In this document: piece after piece, positions 11,731 to 23,190 of the stretch
How positions within the stretch are numbered: the stretch's first letter is position 1
Layout of the letters: the number at the start of each line of letters is the position of its first letter
Origin: Chloranthus sessilifolius
Taxonomy: Eukaryota; Streptophyta; Magnoliopsida; Chloranthales; Chloranthaceae
NCBI GenBank assembly: GCA_021018995.1
Contig: CM037587.1
Span: forward strand, 72,001,604-72,065,603
Length of the DNA stretch: 64,000 bases
Direction: 5' to 3'
Translations under genes and position numbers: made by a program
The notes under the pieces: generated by a model
The model's input: only the letters and a program-made list of their open reading frames with translations
Databases searched by the model: none
What the model was told of the DNA's origin: nothing

Positions 11731-12045
11731 CTAAGATTTGGCGAAGGGCACTTCCTTTCGCCTTGGTACATTGACTTTCTCAATGATCCCATAGACGAAG
11801 TGGTCATATAGAGACCACTTTCGTGAGGTAGGGAATAAATCATCTTGTGGGCCATTCGATTGATAACCAAACCCAATGTGTTTGCGTATTTTTATTGGGA
11901 CGACAGGTCCTACACGACCTTGCTTATTCATACCGAGTCCGGTGTGGGGTACGTATCCGAGTTGGTACATAAGATCCCACCCTTTCGTCGCGATGGGGTT
12001 CATGTCACGAAGTTTTGTGAGGTCTAGGCCGACTTCTCTCCTCAT
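11731..12045 (-). pseudogene. G-patch-like segment of the Tat polyprotein (fossil)
   Basis: The frame contains GWDLMYQLGYVPHTGLG, KQGRVGPV and HIGFGY. These resemble the glycine-spaced G-patch motif, a short RNA- or helicase-binding module, and lie just after the protease. G-patch segments near the protease are known in some retroviruses and plant Tat-like elements. About 40 residues carry the motif. Confidence 0.65.
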
Positions 12046-12242
12046 TAATCTTTGTTGACGCTTTGGGGGAGAACTAGGAAAGGTAGGGGGTGGACTTCCG
12101 CAACGGCTGCCTAATCAGGGATTCGAGTCTTTTGAATGTGGCATGTGCTTAATAAGGAATCATGGGCTGTCGGAATGCTTGCTGCATAATCTGTATCCAT
12201 TTCCTGGAGGGGCGCATCGACGTATATATGGACGATGGAGTC

Positions 12243-12620
12243 CTAGTATGGGAACTTGACGCATTGATGATATGTGGACGCGATAGCCTTCATCGACTCT
12301 AGCAACTTCCTTCCTAAGATAAGATTGTATGTACTAGCAAAATTAGAAACATGGAAGGTAACATCTTTTGTCACAGGTCCAAGGCGAACCTCGAGTTTAA
12401 TAGTTCTTTTCACGAAATGACGCGAGCCGTCATAGGCTATGAGTGATAAGGCCGAGGGCCTGACGTCTTGCTCTGTGGATTCGAGTATCTTTAACATTGT
12501 GAGAGGGCAAATATTGAGTCCTGCTCCTGTATCAACTAGTGCATGGGGTACAGAGAATCCCCTAATTATGATCGTGAGATATATGGGAGCTTCACTTTTG
12601 TGGAGTGACTCTTTAGGCAT
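12243..12620 (-). pseudogene. retroviral-type aspartic protease of the Tat element (fossil)
   Basis: The catalytic motif is ALVDTGAGLNICPL and the later flap-proximal motif is YNLILGRKLL, in a segment of about 125 residues. It matches the dimeric aspartic protease that processes the gag-pol polyprotein. It sits between gag and the G-patch segment, the usual order. Confidence 0.85.
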
Positions 12621-12959
12621 GTTTGCGTCTGTGAATGTAAGTGTTAGAGGTTACACCATGACCGAGGTGATTTGATGAAGCACATCTAGGGTCGTGTCCT
12701 CGTCCACTTGTGTGTCTTCGAGTGTCCTTATCAACAATCGATGATGATCGGGCGACTTCTTGAAGAGTTCTAATATGGATATCTGGGCCATAATCTTTTA
12801 GAGATGCCGCAATAGATCATATTCTTGTCCTGGCTTGAGTGTCATTTCTTTGCCTAGCTGATGAGCCTTAGGTGCAGGTGGTTGGAGTGGTTGAGGTACA
12901 AGAATTGGTGGAGGGATGATGTGAGGTGAGGGCAGCAAGTTAACCTCTCTTTCTCTCAT

Positions 12960-14640
12960 GTTCCCCTTTGGTGGTTGTGCGTTCGTGAAATATTTATTCT
13001 GAGGGAAAGGAGGAGGCGGATAATTGGTTCCTAACTTTAGAATCGGGCATGCCAGTTATTGGCCGAACTCTGCGTGACTCGATGTTGATGTATTTGTGAA
13101 GCGAGTGAAATTAGAGGTCAAAGCGTGGGCCTGCACGACGCCATTCCTAGGTGGGAGGTACTGCATGTAATCCTCCTCCTCTAGGAAAGCGGAGACTAGT
13201 GTCTTGTGCGGGTCAGAGTGTTCTTCTCGCTCATTTTCTTCTACGTTCAGTAAACACTCAGTCTTTGTTTCATTCTCTCAACTCGGGATCTTCCGGGTAG
13301 CACTTTCTACCCACGCGGCAATTTGGGCTGCAGTTTGAACGTGATCTCTGTACTCGGGTTCAGAATTAAATGAAGGGAGTGATAATGGCACTGGTTCAGG
13401 ATTTGGAGGGGTTGAAGGTTCTGGTGGATGATTATGGAGGAATGGTCTCCTGGCCCTAAAGAAATGGACTCGTATCATAGTGAATTTTGGATAGGGAGGT
13501 GGGCTCGACGAGGTGATTCGAGTGATCAAGGCTGAGGGGTGTAGGGGTGAGGAAGCTCTCATGGGTGTGGCAAAAGTGGTGGGAGGTTGGACACAAGTAA
13601 TTAAAGTAGAGGGCGGGAAGGAAGGTTGACTGGGGAGATCCAAGGTAGTGACCTAAGCCGGTGTCCCTTGGTTGTGGTTAGGCATGGGGTTGTTTATAAT
13701 CCCTAAACTTTGTTGGGGTTGGTTTTTATTAGGGTTAGGATTCCTAAGCGCTTCCCAATCAATTTGATTTCGGCCATTCATGTCAGATTACGTCTCTGAG
13801 GACCCAACAGTTTTCCAGGTTTTGCCCCGCGTATCGATGGAATGCACAGTATTTACTATAGTCCAGATTTGCAGGCCATGAGCGAGGCTTTTCTTGTAGG
13901 AATAACAGGAGATTCTGAGTTTTAAGGAGGTGGAAGATGTTGGAGATCATATCAGGCAGAGGGGGATAGTATTCCCACCTCGACTGGTAGGGGCTCTAGT
14001 TGGATTAAAGTTTTGCGGTGGGGGTACGTTATTATAATTTGGAGCGTGGGCCGATCGGTTATGTGTCGCGTTTTGGTTCTGATAGGTGTTAGGGTATTGG
14101 TTTCTGTTTTGGTATTGGCCTTGATTTTGATTCTGGCCTTAGCTTTGGTTCGCGTATCTTTGTTGATAGCACTTGAGTTTTGGTTGGTATACCGTTGTTG
14201 ATTTTGATTTTGGCTGAAGTTTCGTGATTGGAAGTTCCTGTTATTCGAGTTTTGTCCTTGGTTTATAATGGTATTAACTTACTCAGTTTCTGAGGCTTTT
14301 TTATTATTTTTTTATTTCGATTCATTGGAAGAGCCTACTTTTGACGTGACTATGGATAGCGCGAGATCTCTGCCTTTAATGTGTCGCACTAGTCGAGATG
14401 CCCGGGAATGGAGTGCAGTGAAGTCGGGATAATCGCTCATGGTAAGTGTGCTTTTTAACGGCTCCCTAGTATTGTCAATAATAATGTCAACCAAGTCCTT
14501 CTCTTTCATTGAAGTGTCGGTCCCAGCAGCGAGTTTTCTCCACCTAGCGACGAAGTCGGTAAATTCTTCACCGGGTCCTTGCTTGGCCGCCATCAGATAG
14601 CTGAAACTGACTGTCTCTTCGATCAGATGTATGTATTAGT
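12960..14640 (-). pseudogene. Tat gag, part downstream of the nested solo LTR (fossil)
   Basis: At 14312-14593 the frame reads GEEFTDFVARWRKLAAGTD and SRLVRHIKGRDLA, the gag capsid-like block of Tat elements. Further downstream is Asn/Gln- and Pro-rich sequence, with a proline-rich frame at 13278-13643. The LTR inserted at 14691 separates this part from the N-terminal part at 16853-17640. Confidence 0.7.
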
Positions 14641-15042
14641 CTAAGAATTGACTGAACAGATCATCGAAAGTTTCTATCCTATAAAGTGGGTGTGACAGCC
14701 CGAATTTCGGCATCCCAAAATCCATGCCATCAGCACGACCTTCAAGGCCGTGCCCTGGGTCCTTTACAACACAATGATATATGCAAGCCAAAACTGAAAT
14801 TGAAGCACACGTAGCTACCCTAAATCGAAATCTCAAAATAATATATTTGGTCTCGCAAGGCTGTCCTTGTCCCATGCCAATTCATGGACATAAGGACATA
14901 CCCAAAAGTTAAATGATAATTATTCATCCTAGATGTTTAATCAAGAGACAGAAATTAAAGCATTCGAAATAAAGAGGCTCGATATACCAAGCCATACATA
15001 ATACTCTCTCTCAACTCACTCTCAGAGTATGCAGTGGGTTTC

Positions 15043-15146
15043 CTAGAAGAATTCCTCGGGAGGAGGTTCCGACTCTTCTATGGCCACGAACACCGAGGCC
15101 CTTGGATTAACTTCTCCCGAAGTCTTTGCTGCCGCTAGTCCTGGAC
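15043..15146 (-). other. short acidic reading frame in LTR A, after an acceptor-like site
   Basis: After the sequence CGTCGCAG the minus strand has two bases and then 34 codons including the stop (104 bases in all), ending in PPPEEFF. The same module has the same length in the opposite LTR copy at 59300-59403 and in element C. The amino-acid content is acidic. No known domain. Whether it is translated is unknown. Confidence 0.6.
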
Positions 15147-15579
15147 CTGCGACGTATAGTCTAAGGGGTGAGCTACATCCTAGCTCCGTAGGGAAAACAA
15201 AAGAACATATAGATCATCCTTCACACATATGTCAGTAACCTAACCAGCATTGAATTTTCAAGAAATCACTTATGTACAATATTTTGAGTAACAGGAATAA
15301 CCCAATGGTTCCGACCAATACTTAGCATATTTTTGTTTATTCTCCTTATAGGTTTGGTTGTGAATTTGGCCTAATCACTTAAATCTTAACTTAAGTAGTC
15401 CTCGAGCAATATAGCATCGAGCCCCGATGGAATACCCGCCATCGTCGTCTAACTAGACAGTTGTTGTGTGTATTCCCTGGGAATACTGCCCGAGCCCCTT
15501 TCTCATAGGCGGCGGGGTCTATTCTCAATCTACATCCCTGGGATGTGTTATAAATGTACGGATTGGCCGCCGTACCGGT

Positions 15580-15637
15580 CACGGATATCCTGCCGAGTCA
15601 GTCGTGGGTATCCCGCCACGTCGGTGGGGTATTCTAA
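15580..15637 (-). repeat. GGATATCC tandem block of LTR A
   Basis: Three imperfect units of about 22 bases built on GGATATCCTGCCGAGTCAGT. Related blocks occur in LTR A' (58806-58878) and in both LTRs of element B, although the palindrome arrays of A and B have different cores. Confidence 0.65.
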
Positions 15638-16096
15638 TCAACCTTAAATAATAAAAATATCAATGTGCTTTACATATAGTTATTCACCGTGATTGTGCTA
15701 AATATATTACATTAGGCCTTATCACGTTACCTTTGTTTCTCTGTTTGTTTTCTTACGCATCCCTGGGATGCCACTTGCTTCTATTTTATTTCTCGTCCCC
15801 TGGGGACCTCAGGATTTTCCACATTGTAACACACACACACACCCTTATCATGAGGGTTTATGGAATATACACTATTTACATAGACTATACTACGCATATG
15901 AGTTCACAGAATAATGCACATGTTTCAAGAATATTCCCTACCTCGACGAATCTCAAGGCACGCCTGCCCTTAGAGGGTTATAATGCATCAACCTACATTT
16001 GAAAAAGAAATAGTTTTAGAATGATCTAAGGTCATTGGGGTGTACGACACCCAAGTTTCTTATATTAGAAAACCAAGATCTGAGTGGTCACCAGAT

Positions 16097-16345
16097 CTCG
16101 CTCGCGTGGCTAATTATCCTCGCTCGAGCGGTCACTTGACTTCGCTCGAGCGGTCTCTTGACCTCGCTCTAGCGGTTAAATCGAGGTCGCTCGAGCGGTT
16201 AAATCGAGCTTTCGAAATATGACCGTGGACCCTCGCTCGAGCGAGCTCCCCTTTAGTTTTAGGGACCGCTGGAGCGAGCCCAGAGTCATGCTTATATCTG
16301 TTCATCCTCGCTCGAGCGAGCCTTTTTAGACCGCTCGAGCGAGGA
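16097..16345. repeat. array of CGCTCGAGCG palindromes in LTR A
   Basis: About nine copies of CGCTCGAGCG followed by G or AG, in irregular spacing of 15-40 bases, a few with single differences. The core GCTCGAGC is a perfect palindrome with a central CG-containing CTCGAG. The matching array in the opposite copy is at 58034-58284. Confidence 0.85.
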
Positions 16346-16852
16346 ACAACGATTTGTCCCTCGATCAAGATCGAGAATATGCTTCCACTCATCATTTACT
16401 CTTTATCTTATACAAGGAAACATTTAGCCAACCTCTTTCCTACTATTTAAAACATTCCTAGGCATCTATCATTTCTCTGATGAAACCGCACCGGTCTGAT
16501 TTATGATTTGAATATCTACTCGGTTATCCGGCCTCCCTGGTTCGTCCTCCCGTCGTTTCCTCTGATCTCCTTTGCCGACCTAAGTCTCAACGAACCCTAG
16601 TTCTCTACCAGGCTCTTTTCTTCTTTCTCTCTATATTCTCCTTCTCTCTATTTAGGTTAGAATAGATTTACGTAAGGGCTCCTCTCTCTCTTCTTCACTT
16701 TTATATCTAAAATTTTAGGGATATACTAGTGTGTTTCCCACGTACACACTTAAAGTATTTGGGTCGTTTTGGTCTCCTTGTGAAACACATATACCTATGT
16801 GTGTATGCGTGCCGTGCACAAATCAGTGAAAAATCTGGGTTTTGACAGCGGG

Positions 16853-17640
16853 AGTCCGCAAACCAATCTATAGCTTCTCCTTCTAATGAGCGTTAGAAAT
16901 AGTGAATGAGAAGTCATTGATTGTCGCGTATGGGTTAACTATCATTACAAAAGAGGGCCAAGTGATTGTTCGGATTTCCTGTGCCATTGTACTTCATAAT
17001 TTTCGGCGGTTTAAATCCTATAGGCAAGCTAAATTCGACGTCTCAACAAAATTTGTCGAATCCGAATGAGTGACCAGGGCGCTCTCTCTTGGCCATGTAC
17101 TCATCGAGCATTTTTGGGAGATCTTCGATTTTGATGGTGCTATCTTTTGGGGCGACCCATAAACCAACCTTGTCTAGAGAGTCATCGTTAAAGAATGTGT
17201 GAGCATGTTGTCTCAACGGTGTGGCGCGAGCTGACACGTTGCTCGGGGTGGCCTCTCTTGTCGCTCTTGTTCATCTGAAAATTGTTGCGACTTGATGGTT
17301 TCATATGCAGCGGCCAATCCTCGTAGTCATCATCTCCTCTTTGTATTCTTTGAATACTGAGCTCTACGATTTGTTGAGCAATAAGGTTTTATCCAGTGTT
17401 ATCCTCTCTTCCGTTATGATTATTACCGATGTGTGGGGTAGAGAAGGAATTTTCTTGTTCGCTAGCCATATTAATCTCAGATTGTCGTGGACTGAAATTA
17501 TAAGACGGTTCTTCTTTGTACACGGGGTTGTTATGATACCCCCACAATGGTGGGCCTCCTAAACTTACTTTTCGCATGCCAGACATCTTGAGTCTTTGAC
17601 GAAGACTCATATATTTAAAAGGGAATCTAAATGACACGAT
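16853..17640 (-). pseudogene. Tat gag, N-terminal part upstream of the nested LTR (fossil)
   Basis: Frames at 17043-17237 (with WVAPKDSTIKIEDLPKMLDE) and 17389-17637 lie between the 5' LTR side and the nested solo LTR. Their position and the continuing frame style fit the N-terminal gag region. Weak sequence identity to anything I recognise, so the call rests mainly on position. Confidence 0.55.
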
Positions 17641-17689
17641 GGGAAGGAAAATAAGGAAGTAAAATAAAAACTATCTAAATTTTTTTTTA

Positions 17690-20157
17690 TTTGCAAGTGT
17701 CCTATCGCGATCGCTAGTTTGTTGGTGCATGCTTTTTCTAGGTCCCTCTCGATCACCTTTGAATCAGTGGCTCCAATTCTGTCAAGGTGGACTCTAGCGA
17801 TGCGATGTTTGGAATGGTGGAGGTAAAATAAAATAAAAAGGGTTTTCTAAGAAAAATCCTAGTTTGTTGCAATCGCCAGCTACAGATACTTATCGATGTT
17901 GCAATACGTCAATGATCACGCTTTAGAGCGGGTGTGGGTTACTTCTATACTGAATTGTCCGCCTGCGAACGTCAGCTGCAATGTCTCTTTTTATGATTAG
18001 ATAGATTAATTTTCCTTTTTCTTCTTATGTTATCGCTGTGGCTCTAGTCAGTTCAGATTTCCCAATTATATTATTTTTTTAGTTATATGGGTCTATTATA
18101 AGGAGTTACTCTAGTATTCTAATACTATTAGGAGTCTAATCAGTCTTACTTTCCTAATCTTATTAGAAGTCTAATTAATATTGGTTTCCTAATCTTATTA
18201 GAAGTCTAATTGACTTCAGTCTCCTAATGGTACTAGGAATGCAAATATATTAATTCCAATAGAACTCTAATTAAATCAAGCATGCTAATTGTATTGGAAT
18301 TCTAAGCAAAGCAAGTATACTAATTGTACTGCAATTCTAATTAAAGCAAGTGCACTGATTTTATTGAAATTCTAACTAAAACAATTATAACGATTCTACT
18401 ATAATTCTAATTGAAATAAAAGACTGATTTTTACTAGCGCTCTAATTAAAGCAATGAATTAACTTTTACTAAAAATACTAATCGAAATAAAGGAACTGAT
18501 TTTTCTAGAATCAATAATCAATGCATTAACTAATTTTTATAACAAAGTCTAATTAATCATGAATGAACTGATTTTCCTAAAATTCTGATCAAGGCAATTG
18601 ATTAACTGAACTAAAATAAATCTGATTAAAACAATTAAGTAATTGTATTAAAGCCTAAATAATGCAATTAATCAATTATATCTAAATAAGAACTAATTAA
18701 AGCAATTAATTAAGTCTAAAAATTCTAAAAAAAGGGGGGGTTGGGCCTGATATGCTAAGGAGGATTGGCCTCATTCCAAAGTACCCTCCGTAAGCTCCCT
18801 TGGGAAAATCGGGTGGCTAAGATTGAAGATAAATTGGATTTTAGACCATGAAATAGTATTTTTAGGCTTTTCAGAGTCGATTTCGGAATGATAATTATGA
18901 ATTAAATTATGAACGAGAATTACAGAAACTAAAATTAATATTTAGAATTTTTGAAAGTATTAACGTAGGGAATTAAAACTATGATTTAAATTTTTAGGAC
19001 TGAATTCGGGTCCGAAATTAGAAAATCAGGCCGTATAATTAAGGACTGGTTCTAGAGTCCAAGACCTCGAACCAGAAATTAATGAAAGGACTAGAGATTA
19101 GGATTTTAGAATAGAATTAAAGCTTAGGATCAGCGTATCAGACCGTCAGACTAAGGACTGGCTCTAGAAACAGAGAACTAAAACTAGATATAGAGAATTT
19201 TGATCCGAAAAGGGTGCTATGGTCTAAGACTGAAAACAAAAACTAATAGAATTCCTAAATCTAGAGATTAGAAGTTACGGTTGTAAATTAAAAAATTAAA
19301 TCCTTACCTAAGGGTCGGGGCTGCGGAGAGAAATCTCGAAGATTCGAAGCTTGAAACGTGAGATCATGACTAGGTTGCTCTATGGGTTTGTCCTCGGAGT
19401 TCTCTGGTTTCGAAATCCTAAAAAATTTCATTCTCTCTCCCAAAAATTGCCAGCTTCCCCAAGCGAATTAAGAAAAAAATATTTTATAGGTTTTTCTCTA
19501 ATTAAACGCTCTGTTTCAGGCATTTAACTGGATTGCGTGCCGGTCTCCTGGCACTTAATCACTTTGAGTTAGTCACCGACTCAGTGAACGACCGGTTGAC
19601 TTGCTCAACGAGTTTCCAAATTCTAACAGTGTCAGGGCGAATTGTGCGCTTGTTAAGACGTGTGCAATCCGGTTAAGCGTTTTTTCAGAAGCACTCAATC
19701 AAGGAAACTAGGGTGTCAAGGACTGTGAGGCTAGGTCGGGCGTAGGCCAATTGCGCATCGGTGATGGGGCGCTCAATCCGATCGCACGTCTGGTTTCTGG
19801 CGTGTGATCGAGTCTCGATGGGAAAGAAAGTTTGGTCTAAAAGGAGGACTGATTGCGCATTTGTGGTCTGGCGTGCAATCAAATTATGCGTGAGATTTCA
19901 GGCACAGAATTTGAGGTTGTCCGGGTCTGGTCTCTAGTTTGAAATGCAAGATTATTATTTCAGTCTATATTTTGACTATATCCTATTGTTTCAGTATATA
20001 GTCTCCCTACATTGGGATCTGAACTACAGGGCTATTGTTTCAGCCTGTGTTCAGCCATATACTATTATTTCAGTGCATGGTCCCACATTAGGGTTGAGGT
20101 CAATGATTAACCAAACGAATTCATATACTTCGAGAGGGCAAAATGAGGGTGTCTACA
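17690..20157 (-). mobile_element. 5' LTR and leader of the Tat element
   Basis: The outer end is exact: on the minus strand the LTR begins TGTAGACACCCTCATTTTG. The inner boundary is not certain because I found no clear primer-binding site. The region contains AT-rich direct repeats around TTAGAAGTCTAATTAATA (18.1-18.7 kb) and a conserved Tat-like block at 18740-18830. An array of GCGC-centred motifs lies at 19.5-19.9 kb. Confidence 0.65.
19530..19895. repeat. GCGC-centred motif array in the Tat LTR
   Basis: Repeated variants of GATTGCGCGCAATC, for example GATTGCGTGCC, TGTGCGCTTG, GTGCAATCCGG, CAATTGCGCATC, GATTGCGCATT and GCGTGCAATC. Both half-sites appear separately. The same type of cluster precedes the PMD-like gene at 1.85-2.21 kb. 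Confidence 0.6.
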
Positions 20158-20289
20158 CCTACTCCTAAGAAAAAATTAACACCAAAGAAGAAGGCCAGAG
20201 ACCTCCCCCTGCTGCCAAGAGCCCTAAAAAGTCTAAGAAAAAGCAAAAGAAGGGCAAGGATGTGGTCCCTGAGGTTTCCCCAGAGGAAG

Positions 20290-23190
20290 ACCCAGAGGAT
20301 GAATCACTCACAACTCCTTCTGAGTTTGTGGTTGCCATGAAACTTGAGGCTGACACTACCTTTGATAAGGCATTTTTTTAGGAAGAGCTAGAAACTGTTG
20401 CAGCAATTGAATTCCTCACCAAGGCCTCCCTACTACCTTTGCTCAGGCCCCCACTGCAGCTAGTTTTCCCTAGGCTAGTGCAGCTATTTTACTAGAACAT
20501 CGGGGTCAAGACAGGGGATGATGGAAACCCTACTCTGATGGTGTTAATTGATGATTTTGAGATGTTGTTCAATAAGGTCGTAATTGCAGAAATCCTTGGG
20601 ATACCAGCCACATACAACCCTGAGTGTGGCTTGGGTGCACCATTGACTGCCACCATCCCCTAGATTGCTAAAGAGATCACTGAAGGGATTACAACATCTA
20701 GGGTGTCCATTAGAAAGAGAGACCTGCCTCCAAGCCTAAGATTTATGGATGGAGTTTTGAGGAAAAATATGTACTGCTCTAGGCACCAGCAGGAGAGAAG
20801 GGCCCCATTAACTGATGCCCTCTACTCCTCCTTAAACCACTACATTGATGCTACCAAGCTGATATTTGAAGGGATGCAAGACATCCATGAGAAGGTGAAG
20901 AAGCAACAGAAGCCCCATACCCTGCCCTATTGCAGGCTCATCACAACTCTGCTGAAGCTGGGGGGGCTACCATTTCCATATGAATGAAGAGACAATCAAC
21001 TTGCCCCTAGTAAATGTGGGAAGAAGCAGTGGGGGATCAGCCATACACTGATTAAAAAGAAGAAGTAGAAGAAGGAAGAGTTGTTGGCTCAAGTAGCCCC
21101 CACCATCTAAGAGGGAGCTGCCTCTGTTGATATCTCTACAGCTGCCACCTCTGCTGCAGTCACCACTGCTGGCTTTGCTGCTGCTACTTTATCCATTACC
21201 TCAACACCCACTACCTTAGCCTCTGCAACTGTCACACCTACCATAGTTGTTGCTGCCAGCTCTGCTGCTATCTCTGCAGCAGCCACCTCTATCTTGTCAG
21301 TCATCCCTACCATACCCGTACCTATACCTCCCCTCCTTATCCCTCAGCCTACCATATCTACTTTGACCATACCTTTACCTATAACCACACCTGTGTCATT
21401 GCCTACCCTCATATCAGCAGCACCTACTCTACCTGTGCTTACTTACACAGCCCATCCCAGCCCACCTGTCAAAGTAACATACAGAAAAAGAAAACCAACC
21501 AAAGCCCTAACTGAGTCCCAACCTACCTATATCTCCCAACCTATCTATGTCCTTGAAATAATAGCCATACCAAACCCAATCACGGATATACAACCATCCT
21601 CACCAGCAGCATCCTCTTCAGTCTACCATGATGAGAGTGATCCTTAGCTCCCTGACATCCCACAGAGTTCCACAGCAGACTTATCACATCCCACTGAACC
21701 CTCTACACACATAGAACCTGCCACACTAGAATCCATGGACCCATCCCTTCCATTTTCCCCTTCCCCTTCCCATGACCAAGACCCCTTCTCTAAGAGGGGT
21801 ATTCAACAATAATGAACTCTATTATAGGGGACATCAATTATGAGTTCACCCCTCTCCCAGATTCACCCCAGCCCCACCATTTTACCCCTACCACTACTTC
21901 ACCATAATCTACTAATTTTCATCATGCACCCACTTCACCCTTTCAATCAATTCAAATCACCCAACCCACAGTACCTATCACACCTGATCCCCTACTCCAA
22001 ATCCTTAGTCTCCTGCTTTCCCTCCAAACCCAAATGATGTCCAACACCCAAAGCCAATCAACCATAGAGGTCAGCCTTCAAGCCATGCACTCAATCCTCC
22101 AAAACCAGGCCACCATTCAAACAAGCTTAAAAGCCATCCAGTCCACCTTGTTAACCTTAACCCCACCATCACAACAACCATTTATCCCTCCACCTACAAA
22201 TATACCATAGCCTACCCCTCCAATTTCACCCTTACCTAAGCCCTCCATAGTCACAACAGAGATGGCCACCCAAACTAACCCTGAACCTAACCCTATAGAG
22301 CCACCCCTTATTGAACCATCTCTGGCACTCACCTACCCACAACCCCAACCTACAATAAAGGAGATGCAAGTCCTGCTCCCTGCCCCACCTGCAGTAGCAA
22401 CAGTTGATGCTACCACAGATGTTGATGGCCTGCTCTCCACTTCCTCAATTGCCTCCTCCCAAACAGATCCTGAGTTAGTGGGCCTTACACAACCTGAACT
22501 TGAAGTCCCCCAGCCAATACACTCTGCCTCCACCCTATCCATTCCATCATCCATCCCTTCATCTTCATCCACACCACCCCATTTGCTGGTTGATCCTTCT
22601 CCCCCTGTTGATAATACAATCTTACCAGCCTCATCATTCTCCATTCCTCCATTTGCAACCTTCCTCCAAGCTATAAATGAAAACCCATACATAAAAAGGG
22701 ATGTAATCAAGGGGATGGTTGATATCAACACTGCCATCAAGCAGCCCTTCCTCCATCAAATCAAATTTCTGAAATTAACTCACAAGATGGAGAGGAAGAG
22801 AATGAAGCATGGGTGGAAGCAAACATTGCAATAGTACCAGCAAGAGATGTTTAGAGCAGATTCCCTTGAAGAAGTGGTGAAGAACCTGCAGTTGGCCCTT
22901 AGATTAGTGGAGGAGAGAGCTAACCTATCTCGAATAGGTGAGAGACTTATAGTAGCCACGCCTCTCTCTTCACTGCAGTAGCTCCTCCCCCTACAACTGC
23001 TTCTATTTCCAAGAGAAAATCAATCCCTAGGGTAAAGATCAAGGAACCGGCCTCAAAGCCTGAACCCACTCCCAAAACGAGAGGCAGCACCAAGCAGAGG
23101 AAGACTACTTCTAAGAGATCCAAGTCCACTGCTGCTGCTCTAAAGAAAGAAAAAGGGAAAGGTGTATAAGAACATGTAGATGTAGATTCA
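20290..23190 (+). pseudogene. accessory ORF of element G, 'putative plant transposon protein' type (fossil)
   Basis: The N-terminal half (about 20380-20990) resembles the putative plant transposon protein domain (PF20167): LIDDFEMLFNK, AEILGIPATYNPE, RKRDLPPSLRFMD and YCRLITTLLKLGGL. A long Pro/Ser/Thr-rich region follows (about 21100-22660), then a short helical part and a basic Lys/Arg/Ser-rich tail (22990-23165) ending in an acidic patch. The domain's function is unknown. It is found in plant LTR elements as an extra ORF. The basic tail would suit a nuclear or nucleic-acid-binding protein, which is inference. Element B has an ORF of similar kind at 29308-30667. Confidence 0.6.

Larger units (their letters stand above)
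14691..16847 (-). mobile_element. solo LTR, family A (Tekay-type), nested in Tat gag
   Basis: It begins TGTGACAGCCCG and ends TTTTGACA, about 2.16 kb with no internal coding region. It is flanked by GTGGG and GCGGG, a near-perfect 5-base target duplication. The same LTR lies in the opposite orientation at 57515-59759. By comparison with element B its promoter end is on the right, so it reads on the minus strand. It holds, in minus order, a TATA box (about 16697-16706), the CTCGAG array, the GGATATCC tandem block, a box reading TAGCTCACCCCTTAGACTAT, and a short acidic frame. It is younger than the Tat element it interrupts. Confidence 0.85.
7690..20157 (-). mobile_element. Tat-type Ty3/gypsy retrotransposon, partial, with nested solo LTR
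   Basis: Read on the minus strand, the order is 5' LTR (to 20157), gag, aspartic protease, G-patch segment, linker, reverse transcriptase, RNase H, a second RNase H and the start of integrase. The order RT-RNH-aRNH-INT marks the Tat lineage. The LTR outer end TGTAGACACC is typical of plant Tat elements. The left part stops within integrase and no second LTR was found, so it is a partial copy. The coding parts are broken many times. A family A solo LTR (14691-16847) sits inside gag. The element appears to lie in the + strand element G, whose sequence resumes at 20158. Confidence 0.8.

Noticed and set aside
16097-16345. Regularly recurring CTCGAG motif as a possible CRISPR array or satellite
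   Set aside because: The units are only about 10 bases, spacing is irregular, both LTR copies share it, and the genome is a plant. It is an LTR motif array.
22333-22740. 135-codon minus frame
   Set aside because: It is the reverse of the Pro/Ser/Thr-rich part of the accessory ORF of element G. Low-complexity sequence gives open frames on both strands.
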